Shown: piece after piece, positions 24,630 to 33,584 of the stretch
Numbering within the stretch: position 1 is the stretch's first letter
Layout of the letters: the number at the start of each line of letters is the position of its first letter
Origin: Neisseria perflava
GTDB taxonomy: Bacteria; Pseudomonadota; Gammaproteobacteria; Burkholderiales; Neisseriaceae
Direction of reading: 5' to 3'
Assembly: GCF_019334725.1 (NCBI RefSeq)
Contig: NZ_CP079818.1
Coordinates: 868,001 to 932,000 of the forward strand
DNA length: 64,000 nucleotides
Translations under genes and position numbers: made by a program
The notes under the pieces: model-generated
Told to the model about the DNA's origin: nothing
Database searches by the model: none
What the model saw: only the letters and a program-made list of their open reading frames with translations

Positions 24630-26234
24630 ATGCTAACCCGCCGTCAATTTCTCAGTTATACCGCCGCGCTTGGTGCCGCTTCTGCTTTCTCTTGGCAGAC
24701 TTACAAATACCTCAACCGCAAACCGCCGGTTTCTATTAACCGTGTCGGCTTGCCGTTGGGGCATTTGTTGCGCGATCGGGAATTGTTGCAAGCGCCGCCC
24801 CGTCGTTATGAATGCAATACGTTGATACTCGGCGGCGGTGCGGCTGGGTTGGGGGCGTTGTGGTATTTGGCGAAGCATAATCACTGCGATGTATTGTTGG
24901 CAGAAGGGTTTGAACGCAATGGCAACAATGCTGCCTATACGTCTTCAGACGGCCTGAAAGCGCCGAGCGGTGCGCATTATTTGGCTTTGCCGTCGAAAGA
25001 AAGCGTGTATGTGCGCGAGATGTTGGTAGATTTCGGTATCTTGCAGTCGGACGGCAGCTTTAGGGAAACCGATTTGGTCTATGCGCCCGAATCGCGCCTC
25101 TTATATCAGGATAAATGGGTGGAACATTTATTGCCGAAAGAAGATGCGGATTCCAAACGGTTTTTTGATTTAATCGGCCGTCTGAAACAGTCTTACGGCG
25201 ATGACGGTAAGAAAATTTTTGCTATTCCGATTGCGCTGTCATCGGCAGATGAGACATGGCGCAAACTCGATCATCTGACGTTTAAACAATGGCTTGATCA
25301 AGAGGACTACCACTCGCCTGAGCTTTTATGGTATCTCGATTATTGTTGCCGCGACGATTACGGACAAGGCATTGGGCAAGTGTCTGCCTTTGCCGGGCTG
25401 CATTATTTTGCCGCCCGCAACAATGCAGAAACCGTCCTCACTTGGCCCGAAGGTTTGGCACATCTTTCTGAAAACCTGCGCCGTCATGCCGGTTTGCAGG
25501 AAGGTTGGCAATGGCCGTCTGAAAATAGTATCCGTTTGGAGAAACCTGCTTCGGTTAATGCTTCTGCCGTCAAAATCAAACCGCTTTCAGACGGCCGGAT
25601 TGAAGTGTGGCTGCGTGATAATGCAAAAGGGGAAACCGTTGCTGTCACCGCGCAACACGTTATCTCCGCCATGCCGCTGATGGTTGCCGCCTGCATTATT
25701 GAATTTCCCGAACAATTTGGTCTGGACATCCCAGAATACGCGCCATGGCTGGTTTCTAATTTTGAACTGCACAGTTTCCCGAAAGAAAAAAACAACAGCG
25801 AACTTGCGTGGGACAATGTGGTTTACGGCAGCCAAGGGCTGGGCTATGTTGTTGCGACCAACCAGTTTATCCGGGTTGCCCGTCCTGAACGCACGATTTT
25901 TACCGCCTACGCCGCGCTCAATCACGATGCGCCACAAGTCGTCCGCCGCCAGCTGCTTGAAGCAAGCGACGAAGAGCTGCTCCAGCTTGCCGCCCAAGAT
26001 CTGCTTACCGCTTACGGCGAAGGCTTTTGGCGGCACGTTTCCCATGTTGATATTACCGTTCGCGGGCATGGTATGAGCGTGCCGAAGCCCGGCTATTTAA
26101 GCGATGAGGCTTTATTAAAAATCAGAAACCGAAATGGCGGATTGTTGTTTGCACACAGTGATTTAAGCAGCTATTCGGTATTTGAAGAGGCTTTGTATTG
26201 GGGTGTGGAAGCGGCACGGAAAGTGTTGGCTTAA
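24630..26234 (+). CDS. Tat-exported FAD-dependent oxidoreductase (amine-oxidase-like)
   Basis: 534-aa protein with an N-terminal twin-arginine signal (LTRRQFLSYTAALGAASAFSW), so it should fold in the cytoplasm and be exported. The FAD-binding Rossmann motif NTLILGGGAAGLGALWYLAKHNHCDVLLAEG begins near residue 63. The flavin-amine-oxidase-like C terminus reads NGGLLFAHSDLSSYSVFEEALYWGVEAARKVL. Substrate is not identifiable. Its place after speD suggests a role with polyamines or another amine, which is inference. The ribosome site is weak. It sits 200 bp after speD, with a possible gene remnant between. Confidence 0.75.
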   Translation: MLTRRQFLSYTAALGAASAFSWQTYKYLNRKPPVSINRVGLPLGHLLRDRELLQAPPRRYECNTLILGGGAAGLGALWYLAKHNHCDVLLAEGFERNGNNAAYTSSDGLKAPSGAHYLALPSKESVYVREMLVDFGILQSDGSFRETDLVYAPESRLLYQDKWVEHLLPKEDADSKRFFDLIGRLKQSYGDDGKKIFAIPIALSSADETWRKLDHLTFKQWLDQEDYHSPELLWYLDYCCRDDYGQGIGQVSAFAGLHYFAARNNAETVLTWPEGLAHLSENLRRHAGLQEGWQWPSENSIRLEKPASVNASAVKIKPLSDGRIEVWLRDNAKGETVAVTAQHVISAMPLMVAACIIEFPEQFGLDIPEYAPWLVSNFELHSFPKEKNNSELAWDNVVYGSQGLGYVVATNQFIRVARPERTIFTAYAALNHDAPQVVRRQLLEASDEELLQLAAQDLLTAYGEGFWRHVSHVDITVRGHGMSVPKPGYLSDEALLKIRNRNGGLLFAHSDLSSYSVFEEALYWGVEAARKVLA

Positions 26235-26242
26235 TTGATATA

Positions 26243-26278
26243 AAAAGGCCGTCTGAAATCATATTCAGACGGCCTTTT
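26243..26278. terminator. bidirectional uptake-sequence terminator, oxidoreductase/eda
   Basis: AAAAGGCCGTCTGAA (26243-26257) pairs with 26264-26278 between convergent stops. Confidence 0.85.
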
Positions 26279-26300
26279 CTCTTTTAACTTAATAACCTGA

Positions 26301-26939
26301 TTAGGCTTTTGGTTTCAAAGCGGCAGCTTCGCGAGCCAGACGGGTGATGGTATCCCAGTCTTTGTTTTTGATGGCTTCTTTCGGAGTCAGCCATGAGCCG
26401 CCGACGCACAAGACATTAGGCAGCGCTAAGTACTCGGGTGCAGTTACCAGGCTGATGCCGCCGGTCGGGCAGAAGCGAACGTCGGCATAAGGGCCATAGA
26501 GTGCTTTGAGCATGGCTTTGCCGCCAACGACTTCGGCAGGGAAGAGTTTGAGGGTGTCGATACCGTGTTCCAAAGCCAGTTGGACTTCGCCCGGAGTGGC
26601 AACGCCGGGAATCAGGGGGATGCCGCTGTTGTGGCTGGCTTTGGCGAGGGATTCGTGCAAACCAGGGCTGATGGCGAAAACTGCGCCTGCGTCTTCGACG
26701 GCTTTGAGCTGTTCGGGATTGGTTACCGTACCCGCGCCGACGATGGCGTTAGGCACTTCTTTGGCAATCAGGCGGATGGCGTCGAGGCCGACGGGGGTGC
26801 GCAGGGTGATTTCGAGGGTGGGGATGCCGCCTTCGACAAGGGCGTGGGACAAATCGACGGCGGTGCTCAAGTCGTCAATCGCCATCACAGGCACAACTGC
26901 GCCGGCTGTCAGAATTTCACGAGGGGTCAGTTTGGACAT
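26301..26939 (-). CDS. eda: KDPG aldolase
   Basis: 2-dehydro-3-deoxy-phosphogluconate aldolase, the last Entner-Doudoroff step, giving pyruvate and glyceraldehyde 3-phosphate. 212 aa, TIM barrel with VVPVMAIDDLSTAV, the Glu in GIPTLEITLRTPVG, GAGTVTNPEQ, and the Schiff-base lysine in GIDTLKLFPAEVVGG. Start MSKLTP at 26939 follows GGAGACC. It lies downstream of edd on the same strand; an uptake-sequence pair (26987-27024) sits between them and may limit read-through. Confidence 0.97.
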   Translation of the reverse strand: MSKLTPREILTAGAVVPVMAIDDLSTAVDLSHALVEGGIPTLEITLRTPVGLDAIRLIAKEVPNAIVGAGTVTNPEQLKAVEDAGAVFAISPGLHESLAKASHNSGIPLIPGVATPGEVQLALEHGIDTLKLFPAEVVGGKAMLKALYGPYADVRFCPTGGISLVTAPEYLALPNVLCVGGSWLTPKEAIKNKDWDTITRLAREAAALKPKA

Positions 26940-26986
26940 TTTAGGTCTCCGTTGGGGACTGTATCGTAATAGGGTTGTTAACATGG

Positions 26987-27024
26987 TTTCAGACGGCCTG
27001 ATTGTTTTAAAAGGCCGTCTGAAA
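26987..27024. terminator. uptake-sequence inverted pair between edd and eda
   Basis: TTTCAGACGGCCT (26987-26999) and AGGCCGTCTGAAA (27012-27024) flank 12 nt just after the edd stop. It may attenuate eda expression from edd. Confidence 0.6.
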
Positions 27025-27029
27025 ATGGT

Positions 27030-28865
27030 TTAGGCAAATTCGCCGCCGAAGCTCATAGCACCGGTTTCTGCGCTACTGGTCATGCTGCGGAAGTTGGCGA
27101 AAAGTTCGCGGCCGCAACCTTGTTGGTTAGCGCTCAAATCGATGCGTTCGACTTCGCGGGCATTCCATTCGGCTTCGTTAATCAGGACGTTGAGTTCGCC
27201 GGTAACGGAGTCGAAGCGGATCAGGTCGCCGGTACGGATTTTGGCGATATTGCCGCCCATCAGGGCTTCAGGCGTCATGTGGATGGATGCAGGCACTTTG
27301 CCGGATGCACCGGACATACGGCCGTCAGTCAGCAGCGCCACTTTAAAACCGCGGTCTTGCAGGATGCCCAAAGGCGGGGTCAGTTTGTGCAATTCGGGCA
27401 TACCGTTGGCACGCGGGCCTTGGTAGCGGACAACGCAGACGAAATCGCGTTCCAACTCGCCGCGTTCAAACGCAGCCAACACTTCGCGTTGGTCGTTGAA
27501 TACGATGGCGGGCGCTTCAATGATGCGGCAACCTTCGCGCACGGCAGATACTTTAATCACGCCGCGACCGATGTTGCCTTTCATCAGGCGCAAACCACCG
27601 TCTGGGGAGAACGGATTGTCGGCTTTGCGCAGGATGTCATCGTTGCCGCTGGTTTCGGGGGCTTCGCGCCATTCGAGTTTGCCGTCGATGAGGAAAGGCT
27701 CTTTGGTGTAGTGGCGCATACCGTGTCCGACGACGGTATCGACATCGTCGTGCAATAAGCCTGCGTCCAGCAATTCGCGGATAACGAAAGGCAGGCCGCC
27801 TGCTGCGGTAAAGTGGTTCACGTCGGCTTTGCCGTTGGGGTACACGCGGATCAGCAATGGGATGATGGAGGAAATTTCGTCGAAGTCGTCCCAGTTCAAA
27901 ATCACGCCTGCGGCACGTGCCATGGCAACGAGGTGCATGGTGTGGTTGGTCGAGCCGCCGGTTGCCATCAGGCCGATCAGGGCGTTGATGAAGGATTTTT
28001 CGGTCAACATTTCGCCCAATGGTTTGATGGTGCCGTTTTTGATGCCGCGTGCGAGGTGTCCGGCAGCGTAGCGGGTTAGGGCTTCGCGCAGGTCGGTATA
28101 AGGATGGACGAAGGCGGCGGCAGGCAGGTGTACGCCCATCATTTCCATCATCATTTGGTTGGAGTTGGCAGTACCGTAGAAGGTACAAGTACCCGGGCTG
28201 TGGTAAGAGCCCATTTCGCTTTCAAGCAAGGCATCGCGGCCAACTTTGCCTTCGGCGAAAAGCTGGCGGGTACGGGCTTTTTCTTTATTGCCGATACCGC
28301 TGGACATCGGGCCTGCGGGGACGAAGATGCCTGGAATATGGCCGAAAGACAACGCACCGATCATCAGGCCGGGAACAATTTTGTCGCACACGCCCATAAA
28401 CAGGCTGCCGTCAAACATTTGATGCGACAGACCGATAGCGGTACTCATGGCAATCACGTCGCGGGAGAACAGCGACAATTCCATACCGGCATAACCTTGC
28501 GTGATGCCGTCGCACATGGCGGGCGTGCCGCCGGCGACTTGGGCGGTTGCGCCGTTTTTCTGTGCTTCGTCTTTGATTTGGTCAGGGAAGTCTTTAAACG
28601 GCTGGTGTGCGGAAACCATGTCGTTGTAGGCAGTGATGATGCCTAAGTTGGGGACGGTTTCCTGAAGCATTTCGATTTTGATGCTTTTAGGCATGGCGGC
28701 ATAGCCGTGAGCCAGATTGCTGCAGCCGAGTTGGTTGCGCTCTAAGCGTCCCATCTGTTTGGCACTACGGATTTTCGCCAGATATTTTTCACGCGTCGGG
28801 CGGCTGCGCTCGATGATGCGCTCGGTAATCTCGGCGAGTTTAGGGTGAATCGGAGTGGGGTTCAT
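27030..28865 (-). CDS. edd: 6-phosphogluconate dehydratase
   Basis: Iron-sulfur dehydratase (IlvD/Edd family) that makes KDPG from 6-phosphogluconate. 611 aa, normal length. Conserved cysteines occur in NLAHGYAAMP/GTPAMCDGITQGYAGMELS and SPGTCTFYGTANSNQMMMEMMG, with the C-terminal LLTDGRMSGASGKVPASIH segment. Start MNPTPIHPKL (28865) is preceded by AGGAGA; the frame is open for 78 more codons upstream, but that stretch is the promoter region. Divergent from zwf, with a HexR-type operator on its putative promoter. Confidence 0.97.
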   Translation of the reverse strand: MNPTPIHPKLAEITERIIERSRPTREKYLAKIRSAKQMGRLERNQLGCSNLAHGYAAMPKSIKIEMLQETVPNLGIITAYNDMVSAHQPFKDFPDQIKDEAQKNGATAQVAGGTPAMCDGITQGYAGMELSLFSRDVIAMSTAIGLSHQMFDGSLFMGVCDKIVPGLMIGALSFGHIPGIFVPAGPMSSGIGNKEKARTRQLFAEGKVGRDALLESEMGSYHSPGTCTFYGTANSNQMMMEMMGVHLPAAAFVHPYTDLREALTRYAAGHLARGIKNGTIKPLGEMLTEKSFINALIGLMATGGSTNHTMHLVAMARAAGVILNWDDFDEISSIIPLLIRVYPNGKADVNHFTAAGGLPFVIRELLDAGLLHDDVDTVVGHGMRHYTKEPFLIDGKLEWREAPETSGNDDILRKADNPFSPDGGLRLMKGNIGRGVIKVSAVREGCRIIEAPAIVFNDQREVLAAFERGELERDFVCVVRYQGPRANGMPELHKLTPPLGILQDRGFKVALLTDGRMSGASGKVPASIHMTPEALMGGNIAKIRTGDLIRFDSVTGELNVLINEAEWNAREVERIDLSANQQGCGRELFANFRSMTSSAETGAMSFGGEFA

Positions 28866-29018
28866 GGGCTGTCTCCTGGCTAAACGATATGATAGGGATT
28901 TTGTTTGCGCGTTTCTGATTTTTGTATTGGGTGTTTTCTTCAGACGGCCTTGAGCTGTGGGAATGAATAATATGGGCCGTCTGAATATTTGAAGATTTTC
29001 TCTTCGAAGCGTCCGCAT

Positions 29019-29049
29019 ATTATAGTACAAAATCTGTAATTTTGTTACA
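29019..29049 (-). promoter_or_regulatory. edd promoter region with HexR-type operator
   Basis: On the minus strand a perfect TATAAT lies at 29019-29024. The 15-mer TGTAATTTTGTTACA (29035-29049), with TGTAA/TTACA arms, covers the -35 region. It fits the HexR pattern TGTARTNNNAYTACA apart from one G/A position. hexR itself is 3.5 kb downstream. Confidence 0.65.
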
Positions 29050-29169
29050 AAATAATTTACTAAGTGGAAGAAATTTGATTTAAATCGAGGTATGGTCAAT
29101 TCGTAAAATGGCAGGCTGCAAAAGTCATCAAACTTTTATGTTAAATCAAACAATTTGTAAAAATGAGAA

Positions 29170-29205
29170 TAGACAAAATGTGTAGCCATGTGTAGTATTA
29201 CTACT
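29170..29205 (+). promoter_or_regulatory. zwf promoter with HexR-type operator
   Basis: TAGACA (29170-29175) and TAGTAT (29193-29198), 17 bp apart, form a plausible promoter. The -10 lies in the palindrome GTAGTA-T-TACTAC (29192-29204), and TGTAGTATTACTACT (29191-29205) matches the HexR pattern at all but the last base. Confidence 0.6.
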
Positions 29206-29349
29206 CATTAGCCCGCTTGTTTGAAATTTTGGTGCAGGCGATTGGTTTTTTACTGCTTATTGCTTAAAGGCTTTTGATTCTAATCGATTTTTATAGATGA
29301 CGACAGTCCAAAAGTTTTGAAGCAAGCTTCCTCAACGAGAGATGAAACA

Positions 29350-30795
29350 ATGAGTACACAGACAAATTTTGATTTGGTGTTGTTTGGCGCGACCGGCGAT
29401 TTGGCAATGCGTAAACTTTTGCCTTGCCTGTATCAGGCGCATGTAGCCGGTTTGCTTCATCCCGAAGGTCGTATTTTGGGCGTAAGCCGTAGCGAATTGG
29501 ATACCGCCGGCTTTTTGGCTAAAGTGGAAACGAATTCTAAAATCCATGTCAAACAAAACTTCTCAGAAGAAGCGTGGGCATCGTTTATCCAACGTCTTGA
29601 GTATTTGAAAGTCGATGTGACAAAGAAAGACGACTTCATTGCTTTGGGCGACTTGGTAAAAGCGCGCAAGAATACTGAGAATGTCGTGATCTACCTCTCA
29701 ACTGCGCCGAAATTCTTTGCGCAAGCCTGTGAAAACCTTGCCGAAATCGGTTTGAATGCCGATAACGTGCGCGTAGTTTTGGAAAAACCGTTGGGTACGG
29801 ACTTGGCTTCTTCCCAGCAAATCAATACAGATGTGGCCCGTTATTTCAAAGAAGAGCAGATCTACCGTATCGACCATTATTTAGGTAAAGAAAGCCTGCA
29901 AAACCTGCTGGCCTTGCGTTTTGCCAATGTGATGTTCGAGCCTTTGTGGAACAACAAATATATTGAAAGTGTACAGCTGACCATCGCCGAGCAGTTGGGC
30001 GTGGAAGAACGCGGCGAGTTTTACGACATTACCGGCGCGTTGCGCGATATGGTGCAAAACCACTTGATGCAAATGCTTTGTATGACTGCCATGGAAGCAC
30101 CGGCGAGCTTGGATGCGGATGCCGTACGCGACGAGAAAGTAAAAGTCATTAAATCGCTGAAACCGCTGACCATCGAATCCGTCAACGAAAATGTTATTCG
30201 CGGCCAATATGTTGCAGCAAACGGCATGAACGGCTATCTGGAAGAAGTCGATGTACCGAAAGACAGCTTCACTGAAACCTATGTTGCCATCAAAGCCGAA
30301 ATTGAAAACGAGCGTTGGAAAGGCGTACCTTTCTACCTACGTACCGGCAAACGCATGGCAGGAAAAGTGGCGGAAATCGTGTTGAACTTCCATCCGCTGC
30401 AAAACCATATTTTTGACAACAGCCAACCTGCGCCGAATCGTTTGGTTATTGAACTACAACCGACCGAATCCGTCCGCCTTTACACTCAAGTAAAAACCCC
30501 GGGTGCAGGCAACAAAGTCGAAGTGACACCGATTGGCGTGGACTTGGGCACAGCAGTAGAGGGCCGCCGCGCTGAGGCTTATGAGCGCCTGCTGCTGGAT
30601 GTGATTAACGGCAAACTCGCTTTGTTCAACCGCCGCGACGAACTCGAAGCCGCTTGGGAATATGTGATGCCTATCCTGGAAAACTGGGCGAACAATACAA
30701 CGCCTCCGCATGCTTACGAAGCCCATTCTTGGGGTCCTGAAGCTGCGCGCGCGCTGTTGGCGCGTGACGGCAACAAGTGGCACGAAGAGCAATAA
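29350..30795 (+). CDS. zwf: glucose-6-phosphate 1-dehydrogenase
   Basis: Oxidises glucose 6-phosphate to 6-phosphogluconolactone with NAD(P)+, the entry to the Entner-Doudoroff route. 481 aa. The nucleotide-binding motif LVLFGATGDLAMRKLLP is at the N terminus and the active-site motif YRIDHYLGKE near 175. Start MSTQTNFD (29350) with GAGAGAT upstream. First gene of zwf-pgl-glk-hexR-pgi; an inverted uptake-sequence pair lies between it and pgl. Confidence 0.98.
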   Translation: MSTQTNFDLVLFGATGDLAMRKLLPCLYQAHVAGLLHPEGRILGVSRSELDTAGFLAKVETNSKIHVKQNFSEEAWASFIQRLEYLKVDVTKKDDFIALGDLVKARKNTENVVIYLSTAPKFFAQACENLAEIGLNADNVRVVLEKPLGTDLASSQQINTDVARYFKEEQIYRIDHYLGKESLQNLLALRFANVMFEPLWNNKYIESVQLTIAEQLGVEERGEFYDITGALRDMVQNHLMQMLCMTAMEAPASLDADAVRDEKVKVIKSLKPLTIESVNENVIRGQYVAANGMNGYLEEVDVPKDSFTETYVAIKAEIENERWKGVPFYLRTGKRMAGKVAEIVLNFHPLQNHIFDNSQPAPNRLVIELQPTESVRLYTQVKTPGAGNKVEVTPIGVDLGTAVEGRRAEAYERLLLDVINGKLALFNRRDELEAAWEYVMPILENWANNTTPPHAYEAHSWGPEAARALLARDGNKWHEEQ

Positions 30796-30801
30796 TATTT
30801 C

Positions 30802-30841
30802 TTTCAGACGGCCTTGTTTTCCAACAAAAGGCCGTCTGAAA
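30802..30841. terminator. inverted uptake-sequence pair between zwf and pgl
   Basis: TTTCAGACGGCCTT and AAGGCCGTCTGAAA flank a short loop within the operon, close to the pgl ribosome site, so it may reduce read-through or shape translation. Confidence 0.55.
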
Positions 30842-30858
30842 CCATGAAAGGACGAAAC

Positions 30859-31554
30859 ATGTTTGTTTGGCACGAACAAGAAAACGCTGCAACTGCCGCG
30901 CAGGCTCTCGCTGATGCCGTTGCCGCTGCATTACAAACCGCGTTGAATGAGAAAGGCCATGCGGTTTTGGCTGTTTCCGGCGGTCGTTCGCCGATTGCGT
31001 TTTTCGAGGCTTTGTCGCAAAAAGATTTAAATTGGCAAAATGTCGGCATTACTTTGGTGGACGAGCGTATTGTCCCGACCACGCATGCCGACAGCAATAC
31101 AGGCTTGGTACGTGAATATCTGCTCAAAAATAACGCGGCCGTTGCCACATGGATTCCTGTTGTTGAAGACGGAAAGTCTGAAACTGAATTACAACCTGAA
31201 GTTGTCGTTGCTTATGCATTGAAACATTACAAGCAACCTGACGTGCTGGTGTTGGGCATGGGAGGAGACGGGCATACAGCGTCGTTGTTCCCTCAAGCGC
31301 CTCAATTACAGGCCGCAATCAATGAAGCTGATGACCCGACATTGATTCATACTACGCCGGTTACCGCGCCGCATGAGCGTGTGAGCATGACTTTGGGTGC
31401 GATTGCCAAGACGCCGAATGTATTTTTGGCCATTCAAGGCGCAGAGAAAAAAGCAGTATTTGATAAAGCTGCCACAAGGGCTGATACCGAATATCCGACC
31501 AGCCTGATTCTCAATCACCAAGGAATTAACTGCCATGTCTACTATGCACACTGA
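30859..31554 (+). CDS. pgl: 6-phosphogluconolactonase
   Basis: Hydrolyses 6-phosphogluconolactone to 6-phosphogluconate. 231 aa, DevB/NagB-like fold: VLAVSGGRSPIAFFEAL, VGITLVDERIVPTTHADSN, VLVLGMGGDGHTASLFPQAP. Start MFVWHEQ at 30859 after AAAGGACG; an ATG five codons upstream lacks a site. Its last 20 bp overlap the glk start. Confidence 0.96.
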   Translation: MFVWHEQENAATAAQALADAVAAALQTALNEKGHAVLAVSGGRSPIAFFEALSQKDLNWQNVGITLVDERIVPTTHADSNTGLVREYLLKNNAAVATWIPVVEDGKSETELQPEVVVAYALKHYKQPDVLVLGMGGDGHTASLFPQAPQLQAAINEADDPTLIHTTPVTAPHERVSMTLGAIAKTPNVFLAIQGAEKKAVFDKAATRADTEYPTSLILNHQGINCHVYYAH

Positions 31555-32515
31555 AGCTTATCCCCGCCTGGTCGCCGATATCGGCGGTACGAATGCCCGT
31601 TTTGCGCTTGAAACTGCACCGCAAGTGATTGAGAAGGCTGAAGTTTTACCTTGTAAAGATTACGATACCGTCGTTGATGCCGTCAAAACTTATTTGGAAC
31701 GCGCAGGCAGCCCGAAAGTTTTGCACGCCGCCTTTGCGATTGCCAATCCGATTTTGGGCGACTGGGTGCAGATGACCAACCACCACTGGGCGTTTTCCAT
31801 CGAGACCACCCGTCAGGCTTTGGGTTTTGAAACGTTGATTCTGTTGAACGATTTTACCGCCCAAGCTTTGGCAGTGACCAAAACTGAAAAGAATGACTTG
31901 GTACAAATCGGCGGTCAAAAGCCCATCGAATTTGCACCTAAAGCCGTTATCGGCCCGGGTACCGGTTTGGGTGTCAGCGGTTTGGTGCACAGCGCTGCCG
32001 GCTGGGTGGCATTGGCAGGCGAGGGCGGCCATACCAGCTTCCCGCCGTTTGACGATATGGAAGTGTTGATTTGGCAATACGCTAAAAACAAATACGGCCA
32101 TGTTTCTGCCGAGCGTTTCTTGAGCGGCGCAGGTTTGAGCCTGATTTACGAAGCATTGGCCAAACGCGACAACATCAAACAATGCCGTCTGAAACCTTCG
32201 GAAATCACCGATAAGGCATTGAGCGGAACATCGCCGATTTGCCGTCAGACTTTGGATATTTTCTGCGCCATGCTGGGTACGGTTGCTTCCAATTTGGCTT
32301 TGTCATTGGGTGCGCGCGGCGGCGTGTATTTGTGCGGCGGCATTATCCCGCGCGTGTTGGATTACTTTAAAACGTCCCCGTTCCGCAGCCGCTTTGAAAA
32401 TAAAGGCCGCTTTGAGGCTTATCTTGCCGCTATTCCCGTGTATGTCGTATTGAGCGAGTTTCCGGGCATCGTCGGCGCGGCGGTCGCATTAGACAATCAT
32501 TTAAATAACGTTTAA
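31535..32515 (+). CDS. glk: glucokinase
   Basis: ATP-dependent phosphorylation of glucose. 326 aa of the bacterial Glk family: LVADIGGTNARFAL (phosphate-binding loop), LLNDFTAQALAV (catalytic Asp), GPGTGLGVSGLVHS and LAGEGGHTSFPPFD. Start at 31535 is preceded by AAGGAATTAACTGCC inside the pgl end, a translational overlap. Contains an uptake-like word ATGCCGTCTGAA near 32182. Confidence 0.97.
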   Translation: MSTMHTEAYPRLVADIGGTNARFALETAPQVIEKAEVLPCKDYDTVVDAVKTYLERAGSPKVLHAAFAIANPILGDWVQMTNHHWAFSIETTRQALGFETLILLNDFTAQALAVTKTEKNDLVQIGGQKPIEFAPKAVIGPGTGLGVSGLVHSAAGWVALAGEGGHTSFPPFDDMEVLIWQYAKNKYGHVSAERFLSGAGLSLIYEALAKRDNIKQCRLKPSEITDKALSGTSPICRQTLDIFCAMLGTVASNLALSLGARGGVYLCGGIIPRVLDYFKTSPFRSRFENKGRFEAYLAAIPVYVVLSEFPGIVGAAVALDNHLNNV

Positions 32516-32592
32516 ACACACAAACGGCGGTGCAGGGCAGGGGGTGGAAAAAACCCTTGTCCTGAACGTCAAAAAATCAAAGGGTAGAGTAT

Positions 32593-33441
32593 ATGTTAAG
32601 CAAAATCAGCGAATCATTGTCCAATCTCTCCGGCGCAGAACGCAAAGTTGCCGAATCTGCGTTGGCCGAGCCGAAATGGTTCGTTCATGCCGCTGTGGCC
32701 GAAATCGCCGAGCGTGCATCCGTCAGTCAGCCGACTGTAATCCGTTTCTGCCGCAGCTTGGGTTACAAAGGCTTGCCTGAGTTCAAACTCGCTTTGTCTG
32801 CCAGTATCGGTCATGAAGGTATGCCTTACGTTCATGAAGAATTAAACGCCGATGACAACATGGGCAGCGTGGTCGAAAAAGTGTTGGGCAACGCCGCAGC
32901 CTCCCTCTTGGGCGAGCGCCGCTTTCTGAAAGAATCCGAGCTGGAAAACGCGATTGCCATTCTGATGCACGCGCGACGCGTTGAGTTTTATGGAGTCGGC
33001 AACTCCGGCATCGTTGCCCAAGATGCGCAACACAAATTCTTCCGCTTCGGTATGTCCACCGTTGCCTATGTCGATACGCATACCCAGTTGATGGCAGCTT
33101 CCGTGTTGACCGAGCAGGATGTGTTGGTGGCGATTTCTAATACCGGCTCATCTATCGAATTGTTGGACGCGGCCAGTATCGCCAAAGAAAACGGCGCAGC
33201 CGTTATCGCGCTGACCCGCAATGATTCGCCGTTGGCTCAAATGGCCGACTGTGTATTGAGCATTGCCACTCAGGAAAATGCCGAGCTTTATACGCCTATG
33301 GTGTCCCGCCTTCTGCAGTTGGCCGTTATCGACATTCTTGCTATCGGCTTGGCCTTGCGCTTGGGCGATACTGCCAGCACGCAACTGCAAAAAAGTAAAA
33401 AAAGCATACATAACAAACACATCGAATACGATAAAGATTGA
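32593..33441 (+). CDS. hexR: RpiR-family regulator HexR
   Basis: 282-aa transcription regulator with an N-terminal helix-turn-helix (about 20-75, LSGAERKVAESAL...ASVSQPTVIRFCRSLGYKGLPEFKL) and a SIS sugar-phosphate-binding domain (about 120-250, VEFYGVGNSGIVAQDAQHKFFRFG). HexR senses KDPG in other proteobacteria and represses zwf/edd-type genes. Its location in the operon and the two operator-like palindromes between edd and zwf agree. Ends with a basic IHNKHIEYDKD tail. Confidence 0.93.
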   Translation: MLSKISESLSNLSGAERKVAESALAEPKWFVHAAVAEIAERASVSQPTVIRFCRSLGYKGLPEFKLALSASIGHEGMPYVHEELNADDNMGSVVEKVLGNAAASLLGERRFLKESELENAIAILMHARRVEFYGVGNSGIVAQDAQHKFFRFGMSTVAYVDTHTQLMAASVLTEQDVLVAISNTGSSIELLDAASIAKENGAAVIALTRNDSPLAQMADCVLSIATQENAELYTPMVSRLLQLAVIDILAIGLALRLGDTASTQLQKSKKSIHNKHIEYDKD

Positions 33442-33464
33442 TTCTTCACTGATATCTTCAGACG

Positions 33465-33537
33465 GCTCCAACCCACATCAAGGCCGTCTGAAACCTCAAA
33501 AAACGGAAACCACCCCGTTCCCGTTTCAGACGACCTC
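33465..33537. other. hexR-pgi spacer with mixed uptake-sequence dialects
   Basis: The gap holds AGGCCGTCTGAA at 33481-33492 and, inverted, a variant reading AGGTCGTCTGAA on the minus strand at 33525-33536. The two can pair with one mismatch or wobble and form a weak terminator before pgi. Confidence 0.6.
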
Positions 33538-33584
33538 ACGGCCGTTTTCTCAACAAAACTGTCCACTATCCAGGAGAGCATCCG

